Below, piece after piece: positions 21,303 through 30,043 of a DNA stretch of 64,000 nucleotides. Every line of letters starts with the position of its first letter. The stretch's first letter is position 1. The position numbers and the translations under genes were made by a program. Source of the stretch: Colwellia sp. Arc7-635 (GTDB lineage Bacteria; Pseudomonadota; Gammaproteobacteria; Enterobacterales; Alteromonadaceae); contig NZ_CP034660.1 in the NCBI RefSeq assembly GCF_003971255.1, positions 1,922,001 through 1,986,000 of the forward strand, given 5' to 3'. The notes under the pieces are model-generated. The model saw nothing but the letters and a program-made list of their open reading frames with translations, was not told the origin of the DNA and ran no database searches.

Positions 21303-22700
21303 TTATGCCTCCACGTTGTTGTCTGAAGGGGAATTAAGTAAATCACTCACCGTTGATTCTTGGCCATCATTTACGGGCGCCTCTAGGCGGATCGTAACGG
21401 CACGTTTATGTGCGTCTAATCCTTCAGCATCTGTTAATTCACAAATACACTCGGCTAAGCTACTCAAGCCTTGACGAGTAATTTCTTGCACAGTGAAGCG
21501 TCTAGAAAAATCGGCCAGGGACAAACTACTGATCACCTTTGAATAACCGTAAGTTGGTAGTACGTGATTGGTACCGCTGGCATAATCACCCGCTGATTCA
21601 GGCGTATAAGCACCAACAAATATTGAGCCCGCATTACGCAATCCTGTTAATAGCTGTTGCGCATTATCGGTTTGAATAATCAAATGCTCTGGACCATATT
21701 CATTCGATATTTCAACTGCTTGAACTAAATTTTTAGTCAGTATCAATCGACTTTGCTGTAGGGCTTTTTGTGCTATCTCTGCTCGGGATAATTGAGCTAA
21801 TTGTTCGACCAATGCTTTTTGAACATTATTAATGAGATTGGTGTTATCACAAAGCAAGATAACTTGGCTGTCAGGGCCATGCTCAGCTTGCGATAATAAA
21901 TCAGCGGCGATAAAGTCAGCATTAGCGTTGGCATCTGCAATGACCAATACTTCTGATGGGCCCGCGGGCATATCGATAGCAAAGCCATTGACTTGCTGTG
22001 ATAACTGCTTTTTAGCTTCAGTAACATATTTGTTACCTGGGCCAAAAATTTTATTTACCGCTTTGATTGTTTCTGTACCAAAAGCTAATGCGGCACAAGC
22101 TTGTGCTCCGCCAACACTATAGATTTCATCAATTTCACATAATGAAGCCGCCACAAGAATCTCGTCGGCTAGTTGGCCACTTTTATTCGGTGGACAAACC
22201 AATACCTTACGTGGACACTTTGCCAATTGTGCCGGCACACCTAACATTAATACCGTTGACGGTAACGGTGCACTACCGGCAGGGATGTATAAACCGACAC
22301 TAGCAATCGCTTCTGTTTTTAGGGTACAAACTACGCCAGGTGTCGTTTCAACACGAATATCTTCAGTGATTTGTGCTTGATGAAAGCGTCTAATTTGTCC
22401 ATAAGCCGTTTCTATTGCTTTTAGACGCTTAACGGTTAATCGTGATTTTGCTGCTGCGACTTGTGCTGGTGATACTTGTAAGCTCTCAAGTTGCACACCA
22501 TCAAATTTTTCAGTTAAGTCGAATAAGGCCTTATCACCATTTTCTCTAACATTAGCTAGAATGTTTTCAACTTGTTGTGATAATAAACCGCTCTCTGCGA
22601 TAGCAGGTCGAGCTAGCGCAAGGCTACGCTCTGTCTCAGACAAGTTTGCCCAAGTTATTAAGCTATTTTCACTCATGATATTTTGTGACGTTGTCTTCAT
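21303..22700 (-). CDS. hisD: Histidinol dehydrogenase HisD
   Basis: Zinc enzyme that oxidises histidinol to histidine in two NAD-dependent steps, completing the pathway. 465 residues. It shows GLYIPAGSAPLPSTVLM, IFGPGNKYVTEAKK, DMPAGPSEVLVIAD, LLSQAEHGPDSQ (zinc ligands) and NEYGPEHLII. An alternative start nine codons in (MSENSL) lacks a better ribosome site, so the 22700 start is kept. The stretch after about residue 440 is rich in Asn and Ser and poorly conserved. Confidence 0.98.
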   Translation of the reverse strand: MKTTSQNIMSENSLITWANLSETERSLALARPAIAESGLLSQQVENILANVRENGDKALFDLTEKFDGVQLESLQVSPAQVAAAKSRLTVKRLKAIETAYGQIRRFHQAQITEDIRVETTPGVVCTLKTEAIASVGLYIPAGSAPLPSTVLMLGVPAQLAKCPRKVLVCPPNKSGQLADEILVAASLCEIDEIYSVGGAQACAALAFGTETIKAVNKIFGPGNKYVTEAKKQLSQQVNGFAIDMPAGPSEVLVIADANANADFIAADLLSQAEHGPDSQVILLCDNTNLINNVQKALVEQLAQLSRAEIAQKALQQSRLILTKNLVQAVEISNEYGPEHLIIQTDNAQQLLTGLRNAGSIFVGAYTPESAGDYASGTNHVLPTYGYSKVISSLSLADFSRRFTVQEITRQGLSSLAECICELTDAEGLDAHKRAVTIRLEAPVNDGQESTVSDLLNSPSDNNVEA

Positions 22701-22703
22701 CTT

Positions 22704-23603
22704 TTAGCCCATCATTTTTTCAATTGGCATGACTAGAATAGAGTTACAACCTAAGGCATTAAGTTGCTCCATGGTTTCCCAAAAAAATGTTTCTGTAGCA
22801 ACAACATGCACCGCAACCAGATCTTCGCGTCCGGCTAAAGGTAAAATAGTCGGCGTTTCTTTGCCAGGCATAAGTGCGCTAACTTGGGCTATTTTATCTT
22901 TTGGTGCGTGTAGCATAATGTATTTGCTTTCTTTCGCTTTCATTACACCTTGAATACGAGGTAATAAGGTATCAAGAATAGCTTGTTTCTCAGGTACTAA
23001 AGTTGTTGCTGTTTGAATTAACGATGCTTTTGATTGAAAGATTTCTTCTACTTCTACTAAGCCATTGGCTTCTAAAGTTGCCCCTGTTGAGACAAGATCA
23101 CAAATTCCGTCCGATAAACCGACACGAGGCGCAACTTCAACAGAGCCTTTTAATAAGCAAAATTCGACGTTGATACCATTGTTTTTGGCAAAGCGGTTCA
23201 ACAACTGTGGGTAGGTCGTTGCAAATCTAAGTCCATCAAGACTTTTTATACCTTTATATTCGAAACCTTCAGGCATGGCTATTGATAGACGACAGCCGCC
23301 AAAATTCAACCCTGAAGTACGAATGTATTTTGATTTTTGTTCCATTAAGGCACGTTCTAGTGCTGCTTCTTCTAAGGTGTTGTCGCCAACGATACCTAAA
23401 TCACAAACACCGTCCATAACGAGGCCTGGAATGTCGCTACTGCGGACACGCATAATGTCGATTGGCATATTGGTAACATGAGCGAGTAAACGGCGATCAG
23501 AGACATTAAGTTTTAAGCCACAACGTTTTAGTAGTGCTTGTGTGTCGTCGCTTAGGCGACCTGATTTTTGCATTGCAATGCGTAAACGTGGTTCTGTAGT
23601 CAT
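22704..23603 (-). CDS. hisG: ATP phosphoribosyltransferase HisG (long form)
   Basis: First committed step of histidine synthesis: PRPP + ATP to PR-ATP. The 299-residue long form carries its own C-terminal ACT-like regulatory domain (from about residue 225) and is feedback-inhibited by histidine, so no HisZ partner is needed. Features include [20 protein letters not shown] and the PRPP loop [17 protein letters not shown]. It is the first structural gene after the leader and attenuator. Confidence 0.98.
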   Translation of the reverse strand: MTTEPRLRIAMQKSGRLSDDTQALLKRCGLKLNVSDRRLLAHVTNMPIDIMRVRSSDIPGLVMDGVCDLGIVGDNTLEEAALERALMEQKSKYIRTSGLNFGGCRLSIAMPEGFEYKGIKSLDGLRFATTYPQLLNRFAKNNGINVEFCLLKGSVEVAPRVGLSDGICDLVSTGATLEANGLVEVEEIFQSKASLIQTATTLVPEKQAILDTLLPRIQGVMKAKESKYIMLHAPKDKIAQVSALMPGKETPTILPLAGREDLVAVHVVATETFFWETMEQLNALGCNSILVMPIEKMMG

Positions 23604-23714
23604 GTTATTATCCTATTAAATTTTAAAATTTTTATACTATTTAGTCGCTTTTTATTTATCGAGAATTGTTCAAAAAACATCATGTATATACAATTCTTAG
23701 ACCATAAAAATGCG

Positions 23715-23749
23715 AAAACCCCCGAGAGAGATGAACTCTTTCGGGGTTT
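23715..23749 (-). terminator. his operon attenuator (intrinsic terminator)
   Basis: On the minus strand: AACCCCGAAAGAG, short loop, CTCTCTCGGGGG then TTTT and a further T-run. It lies between the leader peptide and hisG. A rival pairing is available: GAGGGGCTTTGAA just after the leader can pair with the AACCCCGAA arm, giving the expected antiterminator. Confidence 0.85.
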
Positions 23750-23818
23750 AGAAATTAATTTTTCTTTATCTTACACCACTGAAAGGTTCAAAGCCCCTCA
23801 GCGAATAAACCTGAGCAG

Positions 23819-23866
23819 CTAATCCGTATGATGATGGTGATGGATGGCATTCAAGTTTAAAGTCAT
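23819..23866 (-). CDS. hisL: Histidine operon leader peptide HisL
   Basis: A 15-residue frame reading MTLNLNAIHHHHHTD and ending in TAG, with five consecutive His codons (CAT CAC CAT CAT CAT). It lies 215 bases upstream of hisG on the same strand and just before the attenuator hairpin. When charged tRNA-His is scarce the ribosome should stall on the His run, favour the antiterminator and let the operon be read. E. coli HisL has seven His. The short length explains why gene callers miss it. Confidence 0.93.
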   Translation of the reverse strand: MTLNLNAIHHHHHTD

Positions 23867-24265
23867 GTTTATTTACTCTATTAGTGTTTCAATAATTATG
23901 TGTAAGTTATGTAGTTTTGTTGTGAATTAAAGTTCTGCTTAATCAGTTTTTTATTTTTAACTAGTTAAGACTCAGTTCGAAATGTTTAAAATTTAATACT
24001 TTAAACTAGCTGCTTTAATTTACGTTTTCACAGTACGTTGATTTTTATCCTAGAGCAAGCGTTTAATTTTAACTCGATATTATATTTTGAACTAAGATAG
24101 TCTTGTTTTGTTCTAAGAGGGGATAAAGCTAAAGTTCAGCCAGGGCTTGTCGATAAAATGACTAGCCAGTGAGTAGCTTTTTATTTAGTTATACTCTATG
24201 TGTTATTAAATATGTGATTAATTTAGCATTATCAAAGCTTAGATAAATATATTGAAGGAGGCAAA

Positions 24266-24595
24266 GTGGACATTTTTACTACAGCGTTAACCCGCGTTGT
24301 TCCCGTACCGATAAAGCCAGCAACGTCAAAAGTTAAAGCTTTACAAAAAAGTGCAGAAACAAGTGAAGTTTCTGATGATGCTATTGATGACGAAAAACAT
24401 GAATTGCCGGTTAAAAAAAACAACTCTGATAAGGGAGTTGAACGTGAAGAAAATAGAGATAATTCTAGTGCGGATACACCTGATTCATCTAAAGGCTCTG
24501 AGGATAAGTCAGCGCAACATATTGATGTTTTTGAAGACAGTGAAATTACAACATCAGAAGAAGATGGTAAACCTCACTTAGATATATTTGTCTAA
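24266..24595 (+). CDS. Small acidic low-complexity protein beside yoaA
   Basis: 109 residues of unknown function with a GTG start preceded by a very strong ribosome site (AAGGAGG). The N-terminus MDIFTTALTRVVPVPIKPATSKVKAL and the C-terminal HLDIFV look conserved. The middle (~30-100) is a Ser/Asp/Glu/Lys-rich stretch that is probably disordered. I recall a similar small protein next to the yoaA gene in Shewanella, so the pairing may be old. There is no signal peptide and no membrane segment. Confidence 0.65.
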   Translation: MDIFTTALTRVVPVPIKPATSKVKALQKSAETSEVSDDAIDDEKHELPVKKNNSDKGVEREENRDNSSADTPDSSKGSEDKSAQHIDVFEDSEITTSEEDGKPHLDIFV

Positions 24596-24700
24596 ATAAT
24601 ACACTCCGCATGTTGTAATAGCTTAACCACGACTGATTTATTCTGTTATTTTTATCTGTGATGATTATAATAAGCGCAAATTTATCAATGTCGTTTCTCT

Positions 24701-26653
24701 ATGAGTGCTGTAGAACATGCTTTTTCACATCAAGGTGCTTTAGCGAAAGCCATTAATGGTTTCTCCCCGCGTCAAGCGCAATTAGATATGGCACTGGAAG
24801 TGGCTAAAGCTATTGAACAAAAAAGCTCACTGATCGTTGAAGCAGGGACAGGAACAGGGAAAACATTTGCTTACTTAATTCCTGCACTCTTAGCCAATAA
24901 AGCCAATGCCGAGAAAAATGCCGGTCAAAAGAAAATTATTGTTTCGACCGGAACAAAAAATCTACAAGAACAACTCTTCCATAAAGATTTGCCTTTAATT
25001 CGTAAAGCACTTGCTAGCAATGCACAAATTGCTTTATTAAAAGGGCGAGCAAACTACCTTTGCTTATATCGCTTAGAACAGTACCAACAATCACGTGGTC
25101 AACTAGATGCGCAAACATTGTCTGATTTTGTCAAAGTTAGGTCTTGGGCTAATGGCACGCAAAGCGGTGACATTGGAGAAGTGGTGAACGTGACTGAAGG
25201 CTCTGCGGTATTTCCATTTGTCACAAGCACTGTTGATAACTGTTTGGCAAAAGATTGCCCTAATATTGATGATTGCTATTTGATAAAGGCACGAGAAAAA
25301 GCTATCGATGCTGATCTTGTCGTGGTTAATCATCATTTGTTTTTCGCTGATATGGCATTGAAAGATAGTGGCTTTGGCGAGCTTATTCCTAAAGCAGATG
25401 TGATGATATTTGATGAAGCACATCAAATTGCCGATATCGCTAGTGAATACTTTGGTGACGCATTTTCTACCCGCCAACTATTGGACTTATGCAATGATGT
25501 GCTACAGGTCTATCGTTCAGAATTAACGGATGTTAAACAGCTCGGCAGGGCAGCAGAAAAACTGTTAAAAACGAGTCAAGAATTTCGCTTACTGTTCAAC
25601 TACGATCCTGAGCGAGGCAATTGGCGAGAAAAACATAAACAAGAACGATTTTCTCATGCTTTTGCCTTACTAAAAACAGACTTAGATTTTCTCTATCAAG
25701 TGATCAAATTGTGTGTGTCGCGAAATGAAGCTATCGATAATTGTTTTGATAGAGCGGTTAATTTACTCGCTCAATATGACATTATGGCTGATGTCGATGC
25801 TATGGGAATGAGTTTTTGGTATGAAACTACGCCACGCCACGCCGTTTTACATAAAACGCCTTTATCAGTAGCAGATAAATTTGGTGATTATGTCAAAGCA
25901 TCAGGAGCGGGCTGGATTTTTACTTCTGCGACCCTTGCCGTAGATGGAGCGTTTAAACATTTCTCAAGTCATCTAGGTATAGAGCATTCAGCCAGTTTAT
26001 TGCTTGATAGTCCGTTTGATTATGCTAAGCAATCACAATTAATCATTCCACGTTATTTACCTGCGGCTAATGATCGTAATCGTTCAAAAGCTTTGAGCGA
26101 ACTTGCTATACCGTTGATTGCTGCCAGTGGCGGTGCTTGCTTTATGTTATTTACAAGTTATCGTGTGATGCATCAAGTTGCTGAATTACTGGCTGATAGT
26201 ATTGATAATCCCCTGTTAGTTCAGGGCCAAATGGGCAAGCGAAAATTACTAGAAGAGTTTGTTGAGCACGACAGTGCCGTATTACTTGCTACAGCAAGTT
26301 TTTGGGAAGGGGTTGATGTTAGGGGAGATAAGCTAACGTGCGTGATCATTGATAAGTTGCCGTTTGCATCACCTGATGACCCGTTATTACAAGCGCGCAG
26401 CGAAGATGTAAAAAGACAAGGAAAAGACCCGTTTACACAAATTCAATTACCCCAAGCCGTTATTGCTTTAAAACAAGGTGTTGGGCGCTTAATTCGTGAT
26501 GTAAACGACAATGGTATCCTGGTTATTTGTGACGACCGCCTTGTTAACCGCCCTTATGGAGAAGTTTTTCTTAAGAGTTTACCTGATATGAAGCGAAGTC
26601 GAGATATACATCAAGCCGCAACATTCTTATCAGAACTTACCCCCCAGAGTTAA
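24701..26653 (+). CDS. yoaA: ATP-dependent DNA helicase YoaA (DinG/XPD-like)
   Basis: Superfamily 2 iron-sulfur helicase of the DinG/XPD type, 650 residues. YoaA helps cells survive replication-blocking damage, in E. coli together with HolC. Walker A is VEAGTGTGKTFAYL (~47-60). The Fe-S cysteines appear in NYLCLYR, DNCLAKDCPNIDDC. Walker B is FDEAHQIAD. C-terminal helicase motifs include FTSYRVMHQV, ASFWEGVDVRGD and GVGRLIR. It is followed by tsaB as in E. coli. Confidence 0.94.
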   Translation: MSAVEHAFSHQGALAKAINGFSPRQAQLDMALEVAKAIEQKSSLIVEAGTGTGKTFAYLIPALLANKANAEKNAGQKKIIVSTGTKNLQEQLFHKDLPLIRKALASNAQIALLKGRANYLCLYRLEQYQQSRGQLDAQTLSDFVKVRSWANGTQSGDIGEVVNVTEGSAVFPFVTSTVDNCLAKDCPNIDDCYLIKAREKAIDADLVVVNHHLFFADMALKDSGFGELIPKADVMIFDEAHQIADIASEYFGDAFSTRQLLDLCNDVLQVYRSELTDVKQLGRAAEKLLKTSQEFRLLFNYDPERGNWREKHKQERFSHAFALLKTDLDFLYQVIKLCVSRNEAIDNCFDRAVNLLAQYDIMADVDAMGMSFWYETTPRHAVLHKTPLSVADKFGDYVKASGAGWIFTSATLAVDGAFKHFSSHLGIEHSASLLLDSPFDYAKQSQLIIPRYLPAANDRNRSKALSELAIPLIAASGGACFMLFTSYRVMHQVAELLADSIDNPLLVQGQMGKRKLLEEFVEHDSAVLLATASFWEGVDVRGDKLTCVIIDKLPFASPDDPLLQARSEDVKRQGKDPFTQIQLPQAVIALKQGVGRLIRDVNDNGILVICDDRLVNRPYGEVFLKSLPDMKRSRDIHQAATFLSELTPQS

Positions 26654-26936
26654 TGTTTCCTGCATCTGTATACTTTTCAATAACCTTTTTAACACGCAAT
26701 TTTTGATAAATAGGTTACACGAACTAGTCTGAGATAATCAGAATATACATTGTAAATGAGTAATTGATTGACTGACTTCAGCGATAAATTTTAAGTCACT
26801 AATAAATTAGCCTTACAAGGATAAATTAATGTTAAACTTGGCGGCTTGATAATGATAACCAATTGATTAATTATTTGTTTACTTTACATGCTTTATTAAT
26901 CAAAGGGTATGACACTAATTTTAGAAGGTTTTTGAC

Positions 26937-27623
26937 GTGAATTTTTTGGCCATCGACGCCTCAACTGAAGCTTGTTCAGTAGCAATTAAATATAACGATA
27001 AGCAGTTTAGTGAATATGAACTGTGTCCTCAGTCCCATAGCTTACGTTTATTACCTATGGTTGACAGTGTACTAAAACAAGCTAATTGTAAGTTAGCTGA
27101 GCTTGATGGCATTATTTTCGGTCAAGGGCCTGGTAGTTTTACCGGCGTTCGTATTGGCATTGGCGTGACGCAAGGCTTAGCTTATTCTGCTCAACTGCTT
27201 GCTCGTGGTGTTTCAACGCTTCAGGCAATGGCTCAACAAGCTTATAACGACCATGGCGAGCATAAAGTGATCGCAGCTATTGATGCTCGTATGTCAGAAG
27301 TGTACACCTGTTATTTTGAAGTAGACTCTCAAGGTATTATGCAGGCAAAAACTGAAGAAACAGTACTTAAACCTGAACTTGTTGCTCAGTATTATAGTCA
27401 TTTAGCTGTGCCTGCTTATGGTGTTGGTACTGGATGGGATGCTTATCCTATATTGGCGGCATTAAAGTCTAATGCTCAGTCTCCAGATATTTTATTTCCA
27501 ACGGCTTTAGCAATGCTAGCAATAGGGCAAGTAGATTTTTCACAGCACAGTGTTGATGCTGAACATGCCCAACCTAAATACGTTCGTGATACCGTTTCTT
27601 GGAAGAAGCTGCCAGGGCGTTAA
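26937..27623 (+). CDS. tsaB: tRNA threonylcarbamoyladenosine synthesis protein TsaB
   Basis: Partner of TsaD and TsaE in making t6A37 on tRNAs that read ANN codons. An ASKHA-fold protein of 228 residues. It shows FLAIDASTEACSVAI, GPGSFTGVRIG and IDARMSEVYTCYF, the features that separate TsaB from TsaD. The start is a GTG at 26937 after AGAAGG. It sits between yoaA and the fadD cluster. Confidence 0.95.
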   Translation: MNFLAIDASTEACSVAIKYNDKQFSEYELCPQSHSLRLLPMVDSVLKQANCKLAELDGIIFGQGPGSFTGVRIGIGVTQGLAYSAQLLARGVSTLQAMAQQAYNDHGEHKVIAAIDARMSEVYTCYFEVDSQGIMQAKTEETVLKPELVAQYYSHLAVPAYGVGTGWDAYPILAALKSNAQSPDILFPTALAMLAIGQVDFSQHSVDAEHAQPKYVRDTVSWKKLPGR

Positions 27624-27798
27624 TTTTTAGAATTAAAATGGCACAGTGGTGTAATTTATTAATGTTTTTCTAAGCCACTGTGAGATAAATGATTTAATGC
27701 ATTTTGGTCATGTTGTTCTATACTATTTCCCATTATCTTGAAAAGAACCTTAATAAAAATGTTTTCACCTTGGCTATAAATTTGTTAAATTAACCTTT

Positions 27799-28194
27799 AT
27801 GCAAGTTACTAACTCTACTAATTTTACGACTCAGCAACCAGCCAAATTAGGCGGGACTTCTTCTGTACAAGCCCAAGAGCTTCGTACTAAGGCACTTGCA
27901 CGTGAAGCGCTTAGCCAAGAAGACAGTAAAGCAAAAACATCACAATCTGATGTAGAGTCTCGTCAACGACTTGATATTGATGACCAAGCCATTGCCTTAA
28001 TCGAACGTGAGCAATTACAGCCTTATAATAATGGCGGTAATCAAAAAAAAGCCGAACAGAATAATAGCGTTAATAGTGGTTACGATACACCATCAAGTCA
28101 AAATCAATCGGCAGTAGCCGCTTATCAATCTGTTGATTCCATTGCCCAGCGTGATAATATTCAACAAGTTTTTGGTGTTGACCTATTTGCCTGA
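27799..28194 (+). CDS. Conserved hypothetical protein, low-complexity, Gln/Ser/Asn-rich
   Basis: 131 residues, function unknown. No signal peptide or membrane segment is seen. The sequence is hydrophilic and rich in Gln, Ser and Asn, with two plausible short helices (SSVQAQELRTKALAREAL and DDQAIALIEREQLQPY). The C-terminal IQQVFGVDLFA may be a conserved tail. It overlaps the next gene by several bases, which suggests coupling to the M50-like protein. Confidence 0.5.
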   Translation: MQVTNSTNFTTQQPAKLGGTSSVQAQELRTKALAREALSQEDSKAKTSQSDVESRQRLDIDDQAIALIEREQLQPYNNGGNQKKAEQNNSVNSGYDTPSSQNQSAVAAYQSVDSIAQRDNIQQVFGVDLFA

Positions 28195-28890
28195 TTTATC
28201 TGATCAAAACTTCTCCAAACCTGCTGGAAAACAGCCATTGAGCTTCCGTAAAAAATACGAATTCTGGGTGCTGTTCCTCATAGCACTGATCATTTTGCAA
28301 TTACCTTTTATTTCTATTCCCTTTAAATGGTTAGAAAGTTACTTTCATGAAATTAGCCATGGTTTAACAGCGCTAATAACTGGTGGCAGTATCATACAAA
28401 TACAACTGTTTCCAAACGGTGCAGGTCTATGCACAACACGTGGCGGCTCAGCATTTTTTATTAGTTTAATGGGCTATGGAGGTGCAATTTTATGGGGAGT
28501 TTAATATTTTCTCTAGCGTCAATGCATCGAAAAGCTGCACATATTTTTTCTATTCTGTTAGTTGTGCTTTTAGTTTCCAGTGTTCTGCTATGGGTGCGGG
28601 ATTTATTAACGGCATTCATTGTCTTAGTGCTACTGGCGTTAGTGTTGGTGCAATTAAAGTTTTCATCACAGAAATATCTGCAAAAATTATTACAACTCAC
28701 CGGTTTATTAGTCCTACTCAATAGTTTATTAAGTCCACTTTACTTACTAGACGGACAAGCGCGTGGCGACGGTGCTGCTTTAGCCGATATTACTTATATC
28801 CCTGAAATTATATGGGTTGCTATTTGGTTCGCTGCAGCCTTATTTGCCACGTATAGGCTCAGTAAAATATCGTTGCGCACCACACCTTAG
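28187..28890 (+). pseudogene. M50-like membrane metallopeptidase split by a -1 frame change
   Basis: Two overlapping frames together give one M50B-like membrane protein of about 234 residues. The first frame (28187-28504, probable TTG start) has a hydrophobic helix and the zinc motif HEISH, then the family's ALITGGS and GYGGAILWG. It stops at TAA, 28502-28504. The second frame starts at 28492 in the -1 frame and supplies further hydrophobic helices to 28890. Joining at the GGGG run (28494-28497) would read ILWGSLIF without interruption. So there is either a lost G (mutation or sequencing error), a programmed frameshift, or two coupled polypeptides: GGAGGT at 28478-28483 is well placed for the ATG at 28492. 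No other broken gene is seen nearby. Confidence 0.65.
28478..28483 (+). promoter_or_regulatory. Shine-Dalgarno-like GGAGGT inside the M50-like gene
   Basis: Perfect anti-16S complement, 8 bases before the ATG at 28492 that opens the second frame. It also encodes the Gly-Gly of the family's GYGG motif, so it may be coincidental. It could permit internal initiation, or stimulate -1 slippage as an SD-like element does in dnaX. Confidence 0.45.
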
Positions 28891-28957
28891 TTCTTTGTAT
28901 TACTGTCGCGTTGTTCAAGATAAAATTTTATACTGGTTACCTCAATAAAGGATTTAT

Positions 28958-29854
28958 ATGTTGTACGCTACTACCATGAAAACTATTGAATTTAATGTTA
29001 ACGGTCAGACAATATCTGGTATTAGCCAAGGTAATGTCGAAGGTCCGATACTTTTATGTTTACATGGTTGGCTAGACAATGCCGCAAGTTTTCAGCCTTT
29101 AATGCCTTATTTTTCAAATTACCTCGCAGATCATCATGTCATTGCTATTGATTGGGCTGGACATGGATTATCTAGCCATCGCAGTCAAGATGCCCATTAT
29201 CATTTTTTAGACTGGGTATATGATCTAATGTGCTTGTTTCGCTCACAACACTGGCAAGCTGTTGATATTGTTGCTCACTCTATGGGCGCAATGATAGCGT
29301 CTGCTTTTACTAGTGCATTTCCAGAGCATGTAAAGTCGTTAACCTTGATTGATTCCATCGGTCTTTTAACGTCTGAGCCAGAAGGCAGCACTGAGCAACT
29401 GCGTAAAGGGTTGTTAAGTCGCTTAACGCGAGATATTAAACCTAAAAATAAGCATGCAAGTATTGAATCTGCAGTTGCTGCCAGGGTATCTGTTTCAGAT
29501 TTAAGTACAGAAAACGCAGCACTGATCGTTAACCGTGGTATTGAGCAAACACCATCGGGCTTTATTTGGCGCTCAGATCATCGTTTACGTGCAATATCAC
29601 CTTATCGATTCACGATGGCACAAGCACAACAGCTTATTTCAAACATAAACACGGCAGTGCAGTTACTTTATGGTAGTAAAGGCATGGAGATGGTGACGGC
29701 CGGTTTACAAAACTTTGGACCGCTATTTAAAAATTTAACAGTACAAAAGCTCAACGGTGGGCATCATGTGCATATGGAACAAGCAGAGCAGTGCGTTAAG
29801 TTAATTGGCGAGTTTATTAAGCAGCGTCAAACAAAAACAGTCGATGTGAAATAA
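28958..29854 (+). CDS. Alpha/beta hydrolase (SERHL-like)
   Basis: 298-residue serine hydrolase of the alpha/beta fold. It shows LLCLHGWLDNAASFQPL (oxyanion region), IDWAGHGLSSH, the nucleophile in AHSMGAMIAS, and the catalytic His in LNGGHHVHMEQ. It resembles serine hydrolase-like proteins of the SERHL/MEST type. The natural substrate is unknown. Its place directly upstream of fadD suggests an ester or lipid breakdown role (inference). AAAGGA lies before the ATG. Confidence 0.85.
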   Translation: MLYATTMKTIEFNVNGQTISGISQGNVEGPILLCLHGWLDNAASFQPLMPYFSNYLADHHVIAIDWAGHGLSSHRSQDAHYHFLDWVYDLMCLFRSQHWQAVDIVAHSMGAMIASAFTSAFPEHVKSLTLIDSIGLLTSEPEGSTEQLRKGLLSRLTRDIKPKNKHASIESAVAARVSVSDLSTENAALIVNRGIEQTPSGFIWRSDHRLRAISPYRFTMAQAQQLISNINTAVQLLYGSKGMEMVTAGLQNFGPLFKNLTVQKLNGGHHVHMEQAEQCVKLIGEFIKQRQTKTVDVK

Positions 29855-29944
29855 TAAAAAATTGGTCATTAATTACCATTAACGCACAAATATCAATCAA
29901 TTTTTGGGCCATTACACCTATAATGAATTTAGTATTTATCAGCT

Positions 29945-29968
29945 AAATTTAAACAAGTGTTTAAATTT
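29945..29968. promoter_or_regulatory. PsrA-like operator upstream of fadD
   Basis: A perfect palindrome: AAATTTAAAC, AAGT, then GTTTAAATTT. The core AAAC-N4-GTTT matches the PsrA site described in Pseudomonas and Shewanella, where PsrA controls fatty-acid degradation. It lies 75 bases before the fadD start. Confidence 0.55.
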
Positions 29969-29984
29969 ACTGGATCGACCAGTG
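29969..29984. promoter_or_regulatory. FadR-like operator upstream of fadD
   Basis: ACTGGATCGACCAGTG. It resembles the E. coli fadB operator (ATCTGGTACGACCAGAT) in CTGG..CGACCAG. It directly abuts the PsrA-like palindrome. Position and target gene fit acyl-CoA-responsive repression. Confidence 0.55.
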
Positions 29985-30043
29985 AAAATTTGATAAAACG
30001 TATCATTAAAATTAAGCATAAGAATTAAAAGAGGAAAGGCACT

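Larger units (their letters stand above)
23604..24265. other. his operon control region and divergent upstream region
   Basis: About 660 bases. The left part is the his leader with attenuator and leader peptide (listed separately). The rest, about 23870-24240, is A/T-rich and must contain the his promoter (minus strand) and the promoter of the acidic small protein (plus strand). No clear -35/-10 pair could be fixed with confidence. Confidence 0.6.

Noticed and set aside
27640-27690. CACAGTGG ... CCACTGTG inverted repeat after tsaB
   Set aside because: The loop is long and no U-run follows, so it is too weak to call a terminator.
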